DNA of 64,000 nt from positions 124,001 through 188,000 of the forward strand of contig CAVSWD010000009.1 of the NCBI GenBank assembly GCA_963731615.1, written 5' to 3'. The position numbers and the translations under genes were made by a program. This DNA comes from Gaiellasilicea sp963731615 (GTDB taxonomy: Bacteria > Actinomycetota > Thermoleophilia > Gaiellales > Gaiellaceae). Every line of letters starts with the position of its first letter. The first letter of the stretch is position 1. Shown one piece after another: positions 42,540 to 51,806 of this stretch. The notes under the pieces were generated by a model, which was not told the origin of the DNA, searched no databases, and saw only the letters and a program-made list of their open reading frames with translations.

Positions 42540-44183
42540 ATGGCCCTCGTGTCGCTGAACGGCGTCCGCAAGTCGTTCGGCAGCCGCACCGTGCTCGACG
42601 GGCTCGACTTCGCGATCGAGCCACGTGCACGTGTCGGCGTCATCGGGGCCAACGGCTCCGGCAAGTCGACGATGCTGAAGCTGATTGCCGGGCTCGAGGA
42701 GCCCGACGCGGGCACGTCGGTCCGCCGCCGCGGCGTCGTCGTCTCGTTCCTGCCGCAGCATCCGCTCGGCGACGAGCGGAACGCGCTCGAGACGGTGCGG
42801 GCGGCGCGACCCGACCTGGACGAGCTCGACCGGGAGCTGCATGAGGTCGCGGACCGGCTCGCCTCGCCGGCCCTCGCCGCCGACCTGGACAAGATGACGC
42901 GCGTCCTTCGCCGGCAGGAGGAGCTCGTCGAGCGCTGGGAGGCCGCCGGTGGGCCGAGCGTCGACGGCCGCACGCGGGCGATGCTGCTCGACGTCGGGAT
43001 CGAGGAGGCGGACCTGACGCTGCCGACGAGTGCGCTTTCCGGCGGGCAGCGGAAGCTGATCGCGCTCGCCGCCTGCCTCGCCCAGGATCCGGATGTGCTT
43101 CTGCTCGACGAGCCCGAGGCCCACCTCGACGCCGTCGGCCGCTCGCTGCTCGAACGGCTGCTCGCGAGCTTCGACGGCGCCGCCGTCGCCGTCTCGCACG
43201 ACCGCTATCTCCTCGACGAGACCGTCAGCCAGATCGCCGAGCTCGACCGCGGCCGGGTTCGGATGTGGCCCGGCAACTACTCCGCCTACACGCTCGCCCG
43301 CGAGCTCGAGCTGCAGCGGCAGCAGCAGCAGTACGTGACCCAGCAGAAGGAGATCGAGCGGCTCGAGGCGGCGATCCGGCGCTTCAAGGACTGGGCGCAC
43401 CGGGTGGTCGACGAACGTCACATCAAGCAGGCGCGCAACAAGCAGCGGCAGATCGACCGGATGGAGAAGGTCGAGCGGCCGGTGCTCGAGCGGCGCAAGA
43501 TCGCGCTGCGCCTGCACCCGCACGTCCGCGGGGGCCAGCGTGTCTTCGAGCTGCGCCACGTCGGCGTCCAGTTCGCGGAGGACGTCGTGCTCGCGGACGT
43601 CGAGCTGACGGTCGTGCACGGCGAGCGAGTCGGCTTCGTCGGCGCGAACGGTGCCGGTAAGAGCGTGCTGCTGAAAACGGTCGTCGGCGAGCTCGATCCG
43701 ACCGAGGGCGAAGTCTGGGTGGGGCCGTCGATCCGGATCGGCTATCTCGCGCAGGATCAGGAGACGCTCGACCCGGAGGCGAGCCCGCTCGACACGGTCC
43801 GCCTCGCGCACCGCTGCTCCGAGGGCGAGGCCGTCTCGCTGCTGATGAAGTTTCTCTTCCCGTACGAGCAGGTGCGGCGCGCGAACAGGTTGCTCTCCGG
43901 CGGAGAGCGCACACGCTTGCAGCTGCTCCTGCTGATGCTGCAGCAGCCGAATCTCCTCGTTCTCGACGAGCCGACGAACCACCTCGACATCGACTCGGTC
44001 GAAGCACTCGAGGCCGCGCTGGAGGAGTTCGCCGGCACCGTCTGCGTGATCTCGCACGACCGCTACTTCCTCGACCGGATCGTCGACCGGATCGTCGAGG
44101 TCGAGGACGGCGAGGCGCGCTCGTTCGACGGCGGCTGGTCGGACTGGTACGAGCGCTCTCGCGCGAAGACCGAAGTGGCCTAG
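42540..44183 (+). CDS. ABC-F family ATPase
   Basis: 547 residues with two ATP-binding cassettes and no membrane segment. First cassette: GANGSGKST, LSGGQRKLIALAA and LLLDEPEAHLD. A positively charged linker follows (RHIKQARNKQRQIDRMEKVE). Second cassette: GANGAGKSVLLK, LSGGERTRLQLLLL and LVLDEPTNHLD. ABC-F proteins bind ribosomes and relieve stalling or protect against antibiotics. The subclass cannot be fixed from sequence. Confidence 0.92.
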   Translation: MALVSLNGVRKSFGSRTVLDGLDFAIEPRARVGVIGANGSGKSTMLKLIAGLEEPDAGTSVRRRGVVVSFLPQHPLGDERNALETVRAARPDLDELDRELHEVADRLASPALAADLDKMTRVLRRQEELVERWEAAGGPSVDGRTRAMLLDVGIEEADLTLPTSALSGGQRKLIALAACLAQDPDVLLLDEPEAHLDAVGRSLLERLLASFDGAAVAVSHDRYLLDETVSQIAELDRGRVRMWPGNYSAYTLARELELQRQQQQYVTQQKEIERLEAAIRRFKDWAHRVVDERHIKQARNKQRQIDRMEKVERPVLERRKIALRLHPHVRGGQRVFELRHVGVQFAEDVVLADVELTVVHGERVGFVGANGAGKSVLLKTVVGELDPTEGEVWVGPSIRIGYLAQDQETLDPEASPLDTVRLAHRCSEGEAVSLLMKFLFPYEQVRRANRLLSGGERTRLQLLLLMLQQPNLLVLDEPTNHLDIDSVEALEAALEEFAGTVCVISHDRYFLDRIVDRIVEVEDGEARSFDGGWSDWYERSRAKTEVA

Positions 44184-44192
44184 CCTGCCGGC

Positions 44193-44573
44193 ATGCGCAA
44201 GGCGCTCGAGGTGCTCGAGACGGGACCTAGTAACAGTCTGTTGCTAGGCCTCGCCTGGCTCGCGGGGCAGAACGTGTCCGTCGACGAGGACGAGCTGCGC
44301 GGGGCTGTGCGCCGGGCGGAGCTCCTGCTCGCCGCCGGCGGCGATCCACATCGGGAGCTCGAGCTGGACGGCCGCGCCGTCACTGCGATCGCGGACGACC
44401 TCGACGACCCGCTCGCCCGCGAGCAGCTCGAGGACGCACTCGCCCGGCTCGCCGTCGACTCGGAGGGGCTCGCTGCGGTGACCGACGGGCTGGCACGGCT
44501 GCGGGCGCAACCGGAGCTCGCCTGGCGAAGCTATGCCTACGCGCTGCTCGCGGACGCGATCGCCGGTGACTGA
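44193..44573 (+). CDS. helical protein of unknown function
   Basis: 126 residues, helical and acidic (DELRGAVRRAELLLAAGGD, DDLDDPLAREQLEDALARLA). TAGCCT at 44181-44186, which includes the ABC-F stop codon, ends six bases before the ATG. A 23-base near-palindrome lies within the first codons (44226-44248). No family recognised. It overlaps the convergent MFS gene by 37 bases. Confidence 0.65.
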   Translation: MRKALEVLETGPSNSLLLGLAWLAGQNVSVDEDELRGAVRRAELLLAAGGDPHRELELDGRAVTAIADDLDDPLAREQLEDALARLAVDSEGLAAVTDGLARLRAQPELAWRSYAYALLADAIAGD

Positions 44574-45820
44574 TCGTCGAGATCCGGCAGACGCTTGAGC
44601 GACCGCACGGGCGAGAAGAGCAGCGGCACCACCGCGAGTGAGGCTCCGATCGCACCGATGAAAAGGGTCGGGCGCAGGCCGATGGTGGAAGCGATCACTC
44701 CGCCGATCAGGCCCCCGAGCGGAATCACGCCCCAGACGACGAAGCGCCTCGACGCGTTCATCCGCCCGAGCAGCCGGTCCGGGGTCGTCGCCTGCATCAG
44801 GCTGATCGCCGTCACGTTGTAGAGCACGATCGCGAAGCCGATGATGACCTCGGCGGCGATGATGAACGGCACCGCGTACTCGCGTGGCGCAAACGGGATC
44901 AGCAGCAGCCCGGGAACCGACAACGCCGCCGAGGTGACGATCGTCCTGCCGACACCGAGCGCTGCCTCGATCCGGCCCGCGAGAACGGCACCGATCAGGA
45001 AGCCGACGTTGCCGATCCCGAGGGCCAGCCCGATCGTGAGCGCGCTGAGGCCGAGCTCGCGCACGAAGTAGACGAGCACGATCGCGCCGCCGACGTTCCC
45101 GAAGAAGTTGAAGATCGCGACCGACGCGACCATCGAGGGCAGGTACCGGTGCGTGAACACGTAGCGCAGCCCCTCGATCAGCTCGGTACCGAGCGACCGT
45201 CGTTCCTCGACCACAGGTGTGCGTTCGAGCGTCTGAATGCGCCCGAGGAAGAGCGCCGAGACGAGGAAGCTGACCGCGTCGGCGAGCACTGCGACCGGGG
45301 CGGTGAGGATCCCGATCAAAACGCCGGCCAGTCCCGGCCCCGCCAACTGGGCTGCGGAGCGGCTGATCTCGAGCTTCGAGTTGCCCTCGGTCAGCTCGGC
45401 GCGCCCGACGAGGGTCGGCAGGTATGACTGATAGGCGACGTCGAAGCAGACCGTGCCGATCCCGACCACGAAGCCGACGACGTACAGCTGCCAGATCGTC
45501 AGCGCATCGAACCAGTAGGCGACGGGGATCGACGCGAGCGCGGCCATGCGCAAGAGGTCGGCCGCGACGAGGATCGGCCGGCGGGGGAGTCGATCGACCC
45601 AGACGCCGGCCGGCAAGGTGAAGAGGAGGAACGGCAGGAACTCGACCGTCGTCAGCAGGGCAACCTTGAACGTGCTCTCGCCGAGGGCGACGATCGCCAC
45701 GAGCGGCAGCGCCAGCAGGCTCACCTGCGTGCCGAACTGGCTGACGGTCTGCGCCGACCAGAGCCGGAGGAAGTCGCGGTTCCCCCAGAGGCCGCCGGAG
45801 CGTCGGGGCGGCCGTCTCAT
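44537..45820 (-). CDS. MFS transporter (EntS-like)
   Basis: 427 residues with about twelve membrane segments. The MFS loop between segments 2 and 3 reads GVWVDRLPRRPILV, and TDALISVWA-like charged ends are absent. The closest group is the enterobactin-exporter-like MFS family (FWGNRDFLRLWSAQTVSQFG at the start). Export of a drug or siderophore is likely. The ATG at 45820 lies in the arm of a hairpin and one base from the DUF4097 stop, so it is the last gene of an RHH-controlled operon. Confidence 0.87.
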   Translation of the reverse strand: MRRPPRRSGGLWGNRDFLRLWSAQTVSQFGTQVSLLALPLVAIVALGESTFKVALLTTVEFLPFLLFTLPAGVWVDRLPRRPILVAADLLRMAALASIPVAYWFDALTIWQLYVVGFVVGIGTVCFDVAYQSYLPTLVGRAELTEGNSKLEISRSAAQLAGPGLAGVLIGILTAPVAVLADAVSFLVSALFLGRIQTLERTPVVEERRSLGTELIEGLRYVFTHRYLPSMVASVAIFNFFGNVGGAIVLVYFVRELGLSALTIGLALGIGNVGFLIGAVLAGRIEAALGVGRTIVTSAALSVPGLLLIPFAPREYAVPFIIAAEVIIGFAIVLYNVTAISLMQATTPDRLLGRMNASRRFVVWGVIPLGGLIGGVIASTIGLRPTLFIGAIGASLAVVPLLFSPVRSLKRLPDLDDQSPAIASASSA

Positions 45821-45839
45821 CTCAAGCTGAGACGGCCGC
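45808..45839 (-). promoter_or_regulatory. 12-bp hairpin covering the DUF4097 stop and MFS start
   Basis: Arms 45808-45819 and 45828-45839 pair perfectly around an eight-base loop. Read as minus-strand RNA, the loop holds the TGA of the DUF4097 gene and the first base of the MFS ATG, with the other two bases in the stem. It may hide the MFS start until ribosomes arrive from upstream. Confidence 0.5.
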
Positions 45840-46667
45840 AGCCCGGGTGATCTCGATGTCGCCGCTGACGGTCTTGGCCAGCAGCCGCGCCTCGGTTCCG
45901 CCCGGCGACTCGGATGGCGAGTCCTTGACGTCGAGCTCGGAGCTGACGTCACCGCTGACCGAGTTCGCGTCGATCTGGAGGCGCGTGCCGGGACGGACAC
46001 CCAGCCGAACGTCGCCCGAGACGGATTGGATCGTGATCTGGCCGGCGCGAATCGCTCCGATCCGCTGGTCGCCGGAGACGGTCTTCGCCGCCAGGTCGGT
46101 GAGGGCGTCGTCGATCGAGAAGTCACCCGAGACGAGCGTCGCCGAGACCGGGCCGGAGACCGTGCCGAGGCGGACGTCGCCGGAGACGGTCTGGAGACGT
46201 GCCTCGCCGTCGACGGTCGCGCTCCGCACGTCCCCGCTCGCCGACTGCACGCGCAGCCCGGTGACGTGGTCGACGGAGACGTCGCCGGAGGCAGTCTTCA
46301 CCTCGACCTCGCCGAGCCGACCCGAGGTGGAGATGTCCGCGGATGCGGTCGTGCACTCGAGATCGGCGTCCTCCGGGCAGCGAATGCGGACGCCGACCTG
46401 AGGGGTGCGGCCGAACGAGATCCAGGCCGGACCGACGCCGAAGCCCTTGCCGCCGACACCGATCTCGACCAGAACCTCGTTGCCGTTCAGCTCAACGGTC
46501 GCCCGCTCGATCGCCTCGCGGGTGGCGTCGTCGTCGCGGAGCGCCTCGAGCTCGACCGTGGTGCGACCGGACTCGCTCGGGTCGACCGAGATCAGTCCGG
46601 CCGCGTTCTTGACGCGAAGGCGCGTCTTGCCGGGCGTCTCAAACGCGCGCACGGCTGTGCCCCCCAT
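45822..46667 (-). CDS. DUF4097-family beta-helix protein
   Basis: 281 residues. The C-terminal half is built from about eight repeats of roughly 20 residues around the motif [TS]xSGDV (TASGDVSVD, QSASGDVRS, QTVSGDVRLG, KTVSGDQRIG, QSVSGDVRLG, NSVSGDVSSE), the DUF4097 parallel beta-helix. There is no signal peptide, so it is cytoplasmic. Function unknown; such genes often sit beside RHH or PadR regulators and transporters, as here. Confidence 0.85.
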   Translation of the reverse strand: MGGTAVRAFETPGKTRLRVKNAAGLISVDPSESGRTTVELEALRDDDATREAIERATVELNGNEVLVEIGVGGKGFGVGPAWISFGRTPQVGVRIRCPEDADLECTTASADISTSGRLGEVEVKTASGDVSVDHVTGLRVQSASGDVRSATVDGEARLQTVSGDVRLGTVSGPVSATLVSGDFSIDDALTDLAAKTVSGDQRIGAIRAGQITIQSVSGDVRLGVRPGTRLQIDANSVSGDVSSELDVKDSPSESPGGTEARLLAKTVSGDIEITRAAAVSA

Positions 46668-46770
46668 TCCGGCGCGCCGGCTTGACGACGCGCTCGTCGC
46701 GGACGGGGTTGCAGAAGTCCGGAACCAGCAGGATGCCGGTGCCGTACGGGATCGGGTGAAGACGGGACAT
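46639..46770 (-). CDS. 43-residue small protein between RHH regulator and DUF4097
   Basis: MSRLHPIPYGTGILLVPDFC onward, from an ATG at 46770 with a very strong Shine-Dalgarno (GGAGAGGAG). It is polar with no membrane segment and a basic C-terminus (KPARRNGGHSRARV). It overlaps the DUF4097 start by 29 bases. No family recognised, but its position and ribosome site support a real gene of the operon. Confidence 0.6.
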   Translation of the reverse strand: MSRLHPIPYGTGILLVPDFCNPVRDERVVKPARRNGGHSRARV

Positions 46771-46784
46771 GTGCTTCTCCTCTC

Positions 46785-47246
46785 CTAGCTGTCCGCGTAG
46801 CCGGACAGGCGCCGGCCGGTGCGGACGGAACGGGTGCGTGGCTCGAGCCCGCGCTGAAGCGCGCGCACGATCCATGCATTGACCGAGGTGCCTTCGAGAT
46901 TGGCGGCGACCTCGAGCTGTGCCTTCAGACCCTCGGGCAGGCGCAGGGTGATGCGGGCCGAGAAGGCGTCGTCGGTGCTCGCGGCCTGCGCGGGCTCCGG
47001 CTCCTCCTCCTCGATGTAGACGAGCTCCGGGTCGCGGCCGGCGAGGCGAACCTCGATCCGGCCGGGCACCGAGCCCGAGAGGGCGAGCGCGGCCTCGCTG
47101 ACGACGTCGAGCAGCCGCAGGTGCAGCGAGGAGCCGAGCGCCTGGGTGAGCCGGCGTCCGGCTTCCACGGTGGCCTCGTCCCCGGCGAGCGACGCGGCCG
47201 CGGCGAGATCCTCCTGGATCGCGTGGATGTGGTGTGCCATCTGCAT
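46785..47246 (-). CDS. RHH/HicB-antitoxin-type regulator
   Basis: 153 residues. A helical N-terminal half precedes an acidic linker (YIEEEEPEPAQ) and a C-terminal ribbon-helix-helix (SARITLRLPEGLKAQLEVAA, NLEGTSVNAWIVRALQRGLE). No HicA toxin is near, so it is better seen as a repressor of its own operon than as a toxin-antitoxin part. The promoter at 47253-47294 has an operator placed between -35 and -10, and the ATG is six bases from the -10. Confidence 0.8.
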   Translation of the reverse strand: MQMAHHIHAIQEDLAAAASLAGDEATVEAGRRLTQALGSSLHLRLLDVVSEAALALSGSVPGRIEVRLAGRDPELVYIEEEEPEPAQAASTDDAFSARITLRLPEGLKAQLEVAANLEGTSVNAWIVRALQRGLEPRTRSVRTGRRLSGYADS

Positions 47247-47252
47247 GGCTGC

Positions 47253-47294
47253 ACTATGACATCACTATGATGTCTTGTCAAGTCATCGTTGACA
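47253..47294 (-). promoter_or_regulatory. promoter and RHH operator upstream of the regulator operon
   Basis: On the minus strand TTGACA (47281-47276), 17 bases, then CATAGT (47258-47253), six bases before the ATG. Inside the spacer is a perfect palindrome, GACATCA (47258-47264), three bases, TGATGTC (47268-47274). A second inverted repeat, TGTCAA (47276-47281) and TTGACA (47289-47294), also provides a consensus -35 on the plus strand for the ABC gene. Confidence 0.6.
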
Positions 47295-47379
47295 TTGTCT
47301 CGCGTCATGCCGATGTCCGCGCGGCCCGGATCGTCCGGTTCTAGCCGGGCGGCCGCGCTGGTAGCGTCGGAGCCAGGCC

Positions 47380-49136
47380 ATGAACCACGTCGATCCGCCC
47401 GATCTTGCCCTCCGGCCGACCCTGCGCCGGCTCTTCCCGCTCTGGTGGGAGCAGCGACGCCTGGTCGCGATCGGAGTCGCGTTCGCGCTCGCCTTCACGC
47501 TGCTCTCGATCTCGATCCCGCTGCTGATCAAGCAGGTCATCGACGAGGCAATCGTGGGGCCGGACGATGAACTGCTGCTGCCCTATCTCGCCGCGATCGT
47601 CCTGCTCGCGACCCTCCGGTTCGGCGTCAACTTCTCCCGCCGGTTCGCGACCGCGCGAGTCGGGATCGCGGTCGAGGCGCGGCTGCGCGGGATGCTCTAC
47701 CACGCCTATCTCACCTACCCGCGCGCGTTCTTCGACCGGCACGCGACCGGCGAGGTCATCTCCCGCGCGACGAACGACATCTACCCGGTGCGCTACTTCA
47801 TCGGCTGGGGCGTCGTGCAGGGAATCCAGAGCGCGATGATGATCACCGCCGCCGCGATCGTCCTCGTCGCCGTGAACGCCCGGCTCGCGCTCTTCGCCGC
47901 GCTCGCGATGCCGCCGATTGCCGTCCTCACGTTCGTCTTCGCCCACAAGCTCTTTCCGATCTCGCGGCTCGTCCAGGCGAAGAAGGGCCACCTCGCGGAG
48001 GCGACAGACGAAGCGGTCGTCGGGATCGAGATGGTTCAGGCCTTCGGGCGAGAAGACGACGTGCGCACCCGTTTCCTCGGGCGTGCCGAGGCGGTGCGGC
48101 ACGAGACGATGCGCGCTGCCTCCGTCGAGGCGTACTTCCTCCCCGGTCTCCTCTTCCTGCCCTCGCTCGGGATCGCGGCCGTGCTCCTCTTCGGGGGCCG
48201 CGACGTGATCTCGGGCGAGCTGACGATCGGCGAGTTCATGCTCTTCATCACGCTCCTGCTCCAGCTCGTCTGGCCGCTGGAGGCGCTCGGCTGGATCATC
48301 AACCTCGGCCAGCGGGCGGTTGCGTCGGCAGGACGCAGCTTTGCCTGGCTGGACGGAATCGAGCCGCTCCCCGAGCCGGTCGAGCCGAAGGCGCTGCCGG
48401 AGGGACCGCTGCAGGTCCGCTTCGAGGACGTCCACTTCAAGTACGGCCGGGAGATCGAGGTGCTCCGCGGGGTCGACCTCGCCGTGGAGCCGGGCGAGAT
48501 CGTCGCCGTCTGCGGCCCGACCGGCTCCGGCAAGACGACGCTCCTCAACCTCCTCCCCCGCTTCTACGACCCGACGAGCGGCCGTGTCCTCCTGGGCGGC
48601 GTCGACACGCGGGACGTGTCGGTCCGGAGCTGCGGACAGCGGTTGCGATCGTTACGCAGAAGCCCGTCCTCTTCTCCGTCCTGCTGCGCGAGAACCTGCT
48701 CTCGGCGCGGCCCGACGCCGACTGGGAGGAGGTGCTCGCCGCGTGCGAGGCAGCCGGAGTCTCGACGTTCGTCGACGAGCTGCCGCACGGGTACGACACT
48801 CTGATCGGCGAGCGCGGGATCAACCTCTCCGGCGGCCAGCGCCAGCGCGTCGCGCTGGCGCGGGCGCTGCTGGCGGGCGCGCGCGTGCTCGTCCTCGACG
48901 ATCCGATGTCGGCCGTCGACACCGAGACCGAGCGGCTGCTGGTCGAGAATCTCCGACCCGCGGTCGCCGGGCGCACCGTCCTCGTCGCGTCGCAGCGGCT
49001 CTCGACGATCGGCGTCGCCGACCGGGCGGTCGTCCTCGAGGACGGCCGGGTCGTCGAGGCCGGCCGCCCCGCCGAGCTGCTGGCCGCAGGAGGCCCCTTC
49101 ACGGCCCTGTTCGGAGACGAGTCGCTTGCCGCGTAA
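47380..49136 (+). CDS. ABC exporter subunit (permease-ATPase), one apparent frameshift
   Basis: 585 residues after restoring one base near 48622-48626; the break joins DTRDVSV to AELRTAVAIVTQKPVLFSVL. Six membrane segments, then Walker A GPTGSGKTTLL and signature NLSGGQRQRVALARAL, Walker B VLVLDDPMSAVD. The Walker B acidic pair is DD rather than DE, as in the degenerate half of heterodimeric exporters. Its stop overlaps the next gene by 11 bases, and the two should pair. Confidence 0.85.
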
Positions 49137-50898
49137 GCACCACACAGGGCTCTCGCGACTGCTCCCGTACGCGGCCGAGCGCAAGGGTCAGGTGACCGGG
49201 ATCGCGATCCTGGCGTCGCTCTCGGCTGCGGCTCCCGTGATCGGCTGGCTGCTGGTCGAGGATGCGATCAACAACGGCATCCGCGACGGCGACGATGACC
49301 GGCTGCTGCTCGCCGTGCTCGCGTACGTCGTCGTCAACGCTGCCGCATGGGTGCTCGGGACGGCGACCTGGCTCGGGCTCGCAAGCGTCGGCCAGCGGAT
49401 CGTGCTCGAGCTGCGGCGCGACCTGTTCCAGCACCTCACCTCATTGTCGCTGCGCTACTTCTCGCAGCAGAAGGCGGGCTGGATCATCTCGCGTCTGAAC
49501 AGCGACGTCGACGCGCTCTCGGACGTCCTCAACCAGGGTCTGACGACGCTCGTCGTCAACACGCTGACGCTGATTGCGGCCGTCTGCGGACTGATCCTGC
49601 TCGACTGGCGGCTCGGGCTCGTCGCTCTCTGCATCCTCCCGCCCGGGATCGTGATCACACGCTGGTTCCAGCGGGTCTCCCACGTCGCCGCCGCGGACGT
49701 GCGCACGAAGATCGCAACGGTCACCGCGCAGCTGGCCGAGTCCGTCGCGGGCATGGCCGTGATCCAGGCGTTCAACCGCGAGCGTGCCTTCCAGGCCGAG
49801 TTCGACGGGCTGAACGAGGAGAACCGCCTCTCGAACGTGCACGTGCAGAGGATCTACTCGGTCTTCTTCCCCGCGATCGAGCTGCTCGGAGCCATCGCCA
49901 CCGGGGCCGTCCTCTTCGCGGGAGCGCAATTCATCGGCGCCGGCTCGATGGAGATCGGGACGCTGATCGCCGGAGTCGGGCTGCTCGCGCTCGTCTTCCA
50001 GCCGCTGCAGGAACTCTCGGAGCTCTACGGCCAGGTGCAGGCGGCGAGCGCGGCGATGGACAAGATCAGCTCGGTGCTGGACGCCGAGATCGACGTCGCG
50101 GACAAGCCCGACGCGCGCCCGATCGGCCGGATCGACGGCCGGCTCGACCTCGATCGCGTCACGTTCGCGTACGGCGACGAGCCGGTCTTGCACGAGCTGG
50201 AGATCGCGATCCCGGCCGGTGGCTGCCTCGCGCTCGTCGGCGAGTCGGGCGGCGGCAAGTCGACGACCGCGAAGCTGATCGCGCGCTTCTACGATCCCGA
50301 CGAAGGCGCGGTCCGCGTCGACGGAACCGATCTGCGGGATGTCGAGCTCGTCGGCTACCGCCGTCAGCTCGGGGTCGTCCTCCAGGATCCGTTCCTCTTC
50401 AGCGGCACGATCGCCGACAACATTCGCTTCGCGAAGCCCGACGCGTCGGACGACGAGGTTCGCGCGACGGCCGCGGCCGTCGGTGTCGACCGGGTCGCCG
50501 CGCGCCTCGAGCACGGGCTCGACCACGTCGTGCGCGAAGGCGGGTCGGGCCTCTCCGCCGGAGAGCGCCAGCTGATCTCGATCGCCCGCGCCCTACTCGC
50601 CGACCCGCGCATCCTGATCCTCGACGAGGCGACCTCGAACATCGACCGCCCGACCGAGATCGTGATCGAACGGGCTTTCGACACGTTGCTCGCCGGCCGA
50701 ACGTCGATCATCATCGCGCACCGGCTCGCGACCGTTCGCCGCGCCGACGAGATCCTCGTCCTCGAGCACGGCCGAATCGTCCAGCGCGGAACGGAGCAGG
50801 AGCTGATGGCGCAGCCGGGCGCGTTCCGGCGGCTCTCGCACCAACTCGTCGACGATACGCTGCCGGCGGCCTCCGAGGAGGGCGCGCCGGCAACGTGA
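49126..50898 (+). CDS. ABC exporter subunit (permease-ATPase), partner of the preceding gene
   Basis: 590 residues from a TTG at 49126 that overlaps the preceding gene. Six membrane segments, Walker A GESGGGKSTTAK, signature GLSAGERQLISIARAL and Walker B ILILDEATSNID with the full catalytic Glu. With the DD partner upstream it fits a heterodimeric exporter (one active, one degenerate site). Drug or lipid export is typical; the substrate is unknown. Confidence 0.9.
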   Translation: MPRKHHTGLSRLLPYAAERKGQVTGIAILASLSAAAPVIGWLLVEDAINNGIRDGDDDRLLLAVLAYVVVNAAAWVLGTATWLGLASVGQRIVLELRRDLFQHLTSLSLRYFSQQKAGWIISRLNSDVDALSDVLNQGLTTLVVNTLTLIAAVCGLILLDWRLGLVALCILPPGIVITRWFQRVSHVAAADVRTKIATVTAQLAESVAGMAVIQAFNRERAFQAEFDGLNEENRLSNVHVQRIYSVFFPAIELLGAIATGAVLFAGAQFIGAGSMEIGTLIAGVGLLALVFQPLQELSELYGQVQAASAAMDKISSVLDAEIDVADKPDARPIGRIDGRLDLDRVTFAYGDEPVLHELEIAIPAGGCLALVGESGGGKSTTAKLIARFYDPDEGAVRVDGTDLRDVELVGYRRQLGVVLQDPFLFSGTIADNIRFAKPDASDDEVRATAAAVGVDRVAARLEHGLDHVVREGGSGLSAGERQLISIARALLADPRILILDEATSNIDRPTEIVIERAFDTLLAGRTSIIIAHRLATVRRADEILVLEHGRIVQRGTEQELMAQPGAFRRLSHQLVDDTLPAASEEGAPAT

Positions 50899-50905
50899 GT
50901 TCCGG

Positions 50906-51640
50906 CTACCCCTGCTTTTCGAGGTAGGTCAGCTCGGAGCCGCGACACATGATCTTGACGCTGTCGCCGACGGCGAAGCGGCCGGCGATCTTCTCTGCGA
51001 AGCCGGCGGGGATCGAGCAGGTCGCCGACCCGGCTTCGCCGCGCACCGTGACCGAAGCGCGTGAGAGCTCAGCGATCTTGCCGTAGAGCTTCAGCTCCTC
51101 GGCCGCCGGCTTCTCCGATTTCTCGAAGCGCTCGAGCCCGGCCAGCTGGCCGTCGAGGCAGTAGATCTTCACCTTGTCGCCGACCTTGAGCCCGGCAAGC
51201 TTCGCCGACTTTTCTGCCGGCACGCGGCACGCGACGCGCGCACGGTCTCCCTGGACGGCGATCGCGTTGGCGGCGAGCTCGACGATCGGGCCCGCAGCCT
51301 CCTGCTTCTCGTCGTCCGACTTCTCGGTCTTCGGCTTGTCGACCGCAGGCCTTTTCGCCCCCGGCCGCTCGAAGCGGACGAGGACGGCCTTGCGGCCGCG
51401 GAACCGGACGCAGATCATCCGCACCCGGTCGCCGACCTTGACCAGGCCGGCCTTCTCGGCCATGCGATCCGGGACGGCGCACGTGAGAATCGCGTCGCCG
51501 ACCGTGTTCTCGACCGAGACGGCGTTCTCGCTCACCCGCACGACCGGACCCGTGATCCGCAGCTCCTTGCCGTTCATCGCCTGCGCGGGGAGCGCGACGA
51601 CGAGGGAGATGAATCCGGTCAGAAAGATTGTTCGCAGCAC
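50906..51640 (-). CDS. secreted protein with three repeated beta domains, unknown function
   Basis: 244 residues with a signal peptide (TIFLTGFISLVVALPAQA). Three repeats of about 55 residues follow, each with a glycine start (GPVVRVSENA, GPIVELAANA, GKIAELSRAS), a cysteine before P (CAVPDR, CRVPAE, CSIPAG) and VGDxVxxxC at the end. Repeats 1 and 2 are separated by a lysine-rich linker. The pattern suggests OB-like or DUF5666-type barrels with possible disulfides or metal sites. GTG start with AGGAGG. No family assigned. Confidence 0.7.
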   Translation of the reverse strand: MLRTIFLTGFISLVVALPAQAMNGKELRITGPVVRVSENAVSVENTVGDAILTCAVPDRMAEKAGLVKVGDRVRMICVRFRGRKAVLVRFERPGAKRPAVDKPKTEKSDDEKQEAAGPIVELAANAIAVQGDRARVACRVPAEKSAKLAGLKVGDKVKIYCLDGQLAGLERFEKSEKPAAEELKLYGKIAELSRASVTVRGEAGSATCSIPAGFAEKIAGRFAVGDSVKIMCRGSELTYLEKQG

Positions 51641-51806
51641 GTTGTCCTCCTGTGACTACAGCAGGCTTCGTGTATCGCCATCGCTCCGGTCGCCGGCGAT
51701 CCCTCGCGGGAGTGAAGGGCCGCGCCGTGCGCGACGGGCGCTGCGAGCAGGCGCACTTCGTCGGCGGCTCTGAGACCGCCGGCGGCGCCGCAGAGACTCG
51801 AAAGAG

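Noticed and set aside
46785..47246. HicAB toxin-antitoxin system
   Set aside because: The protein has a HicB-like RHH but no HicA-type gene is adjacent; the operon holds a transporter instead.
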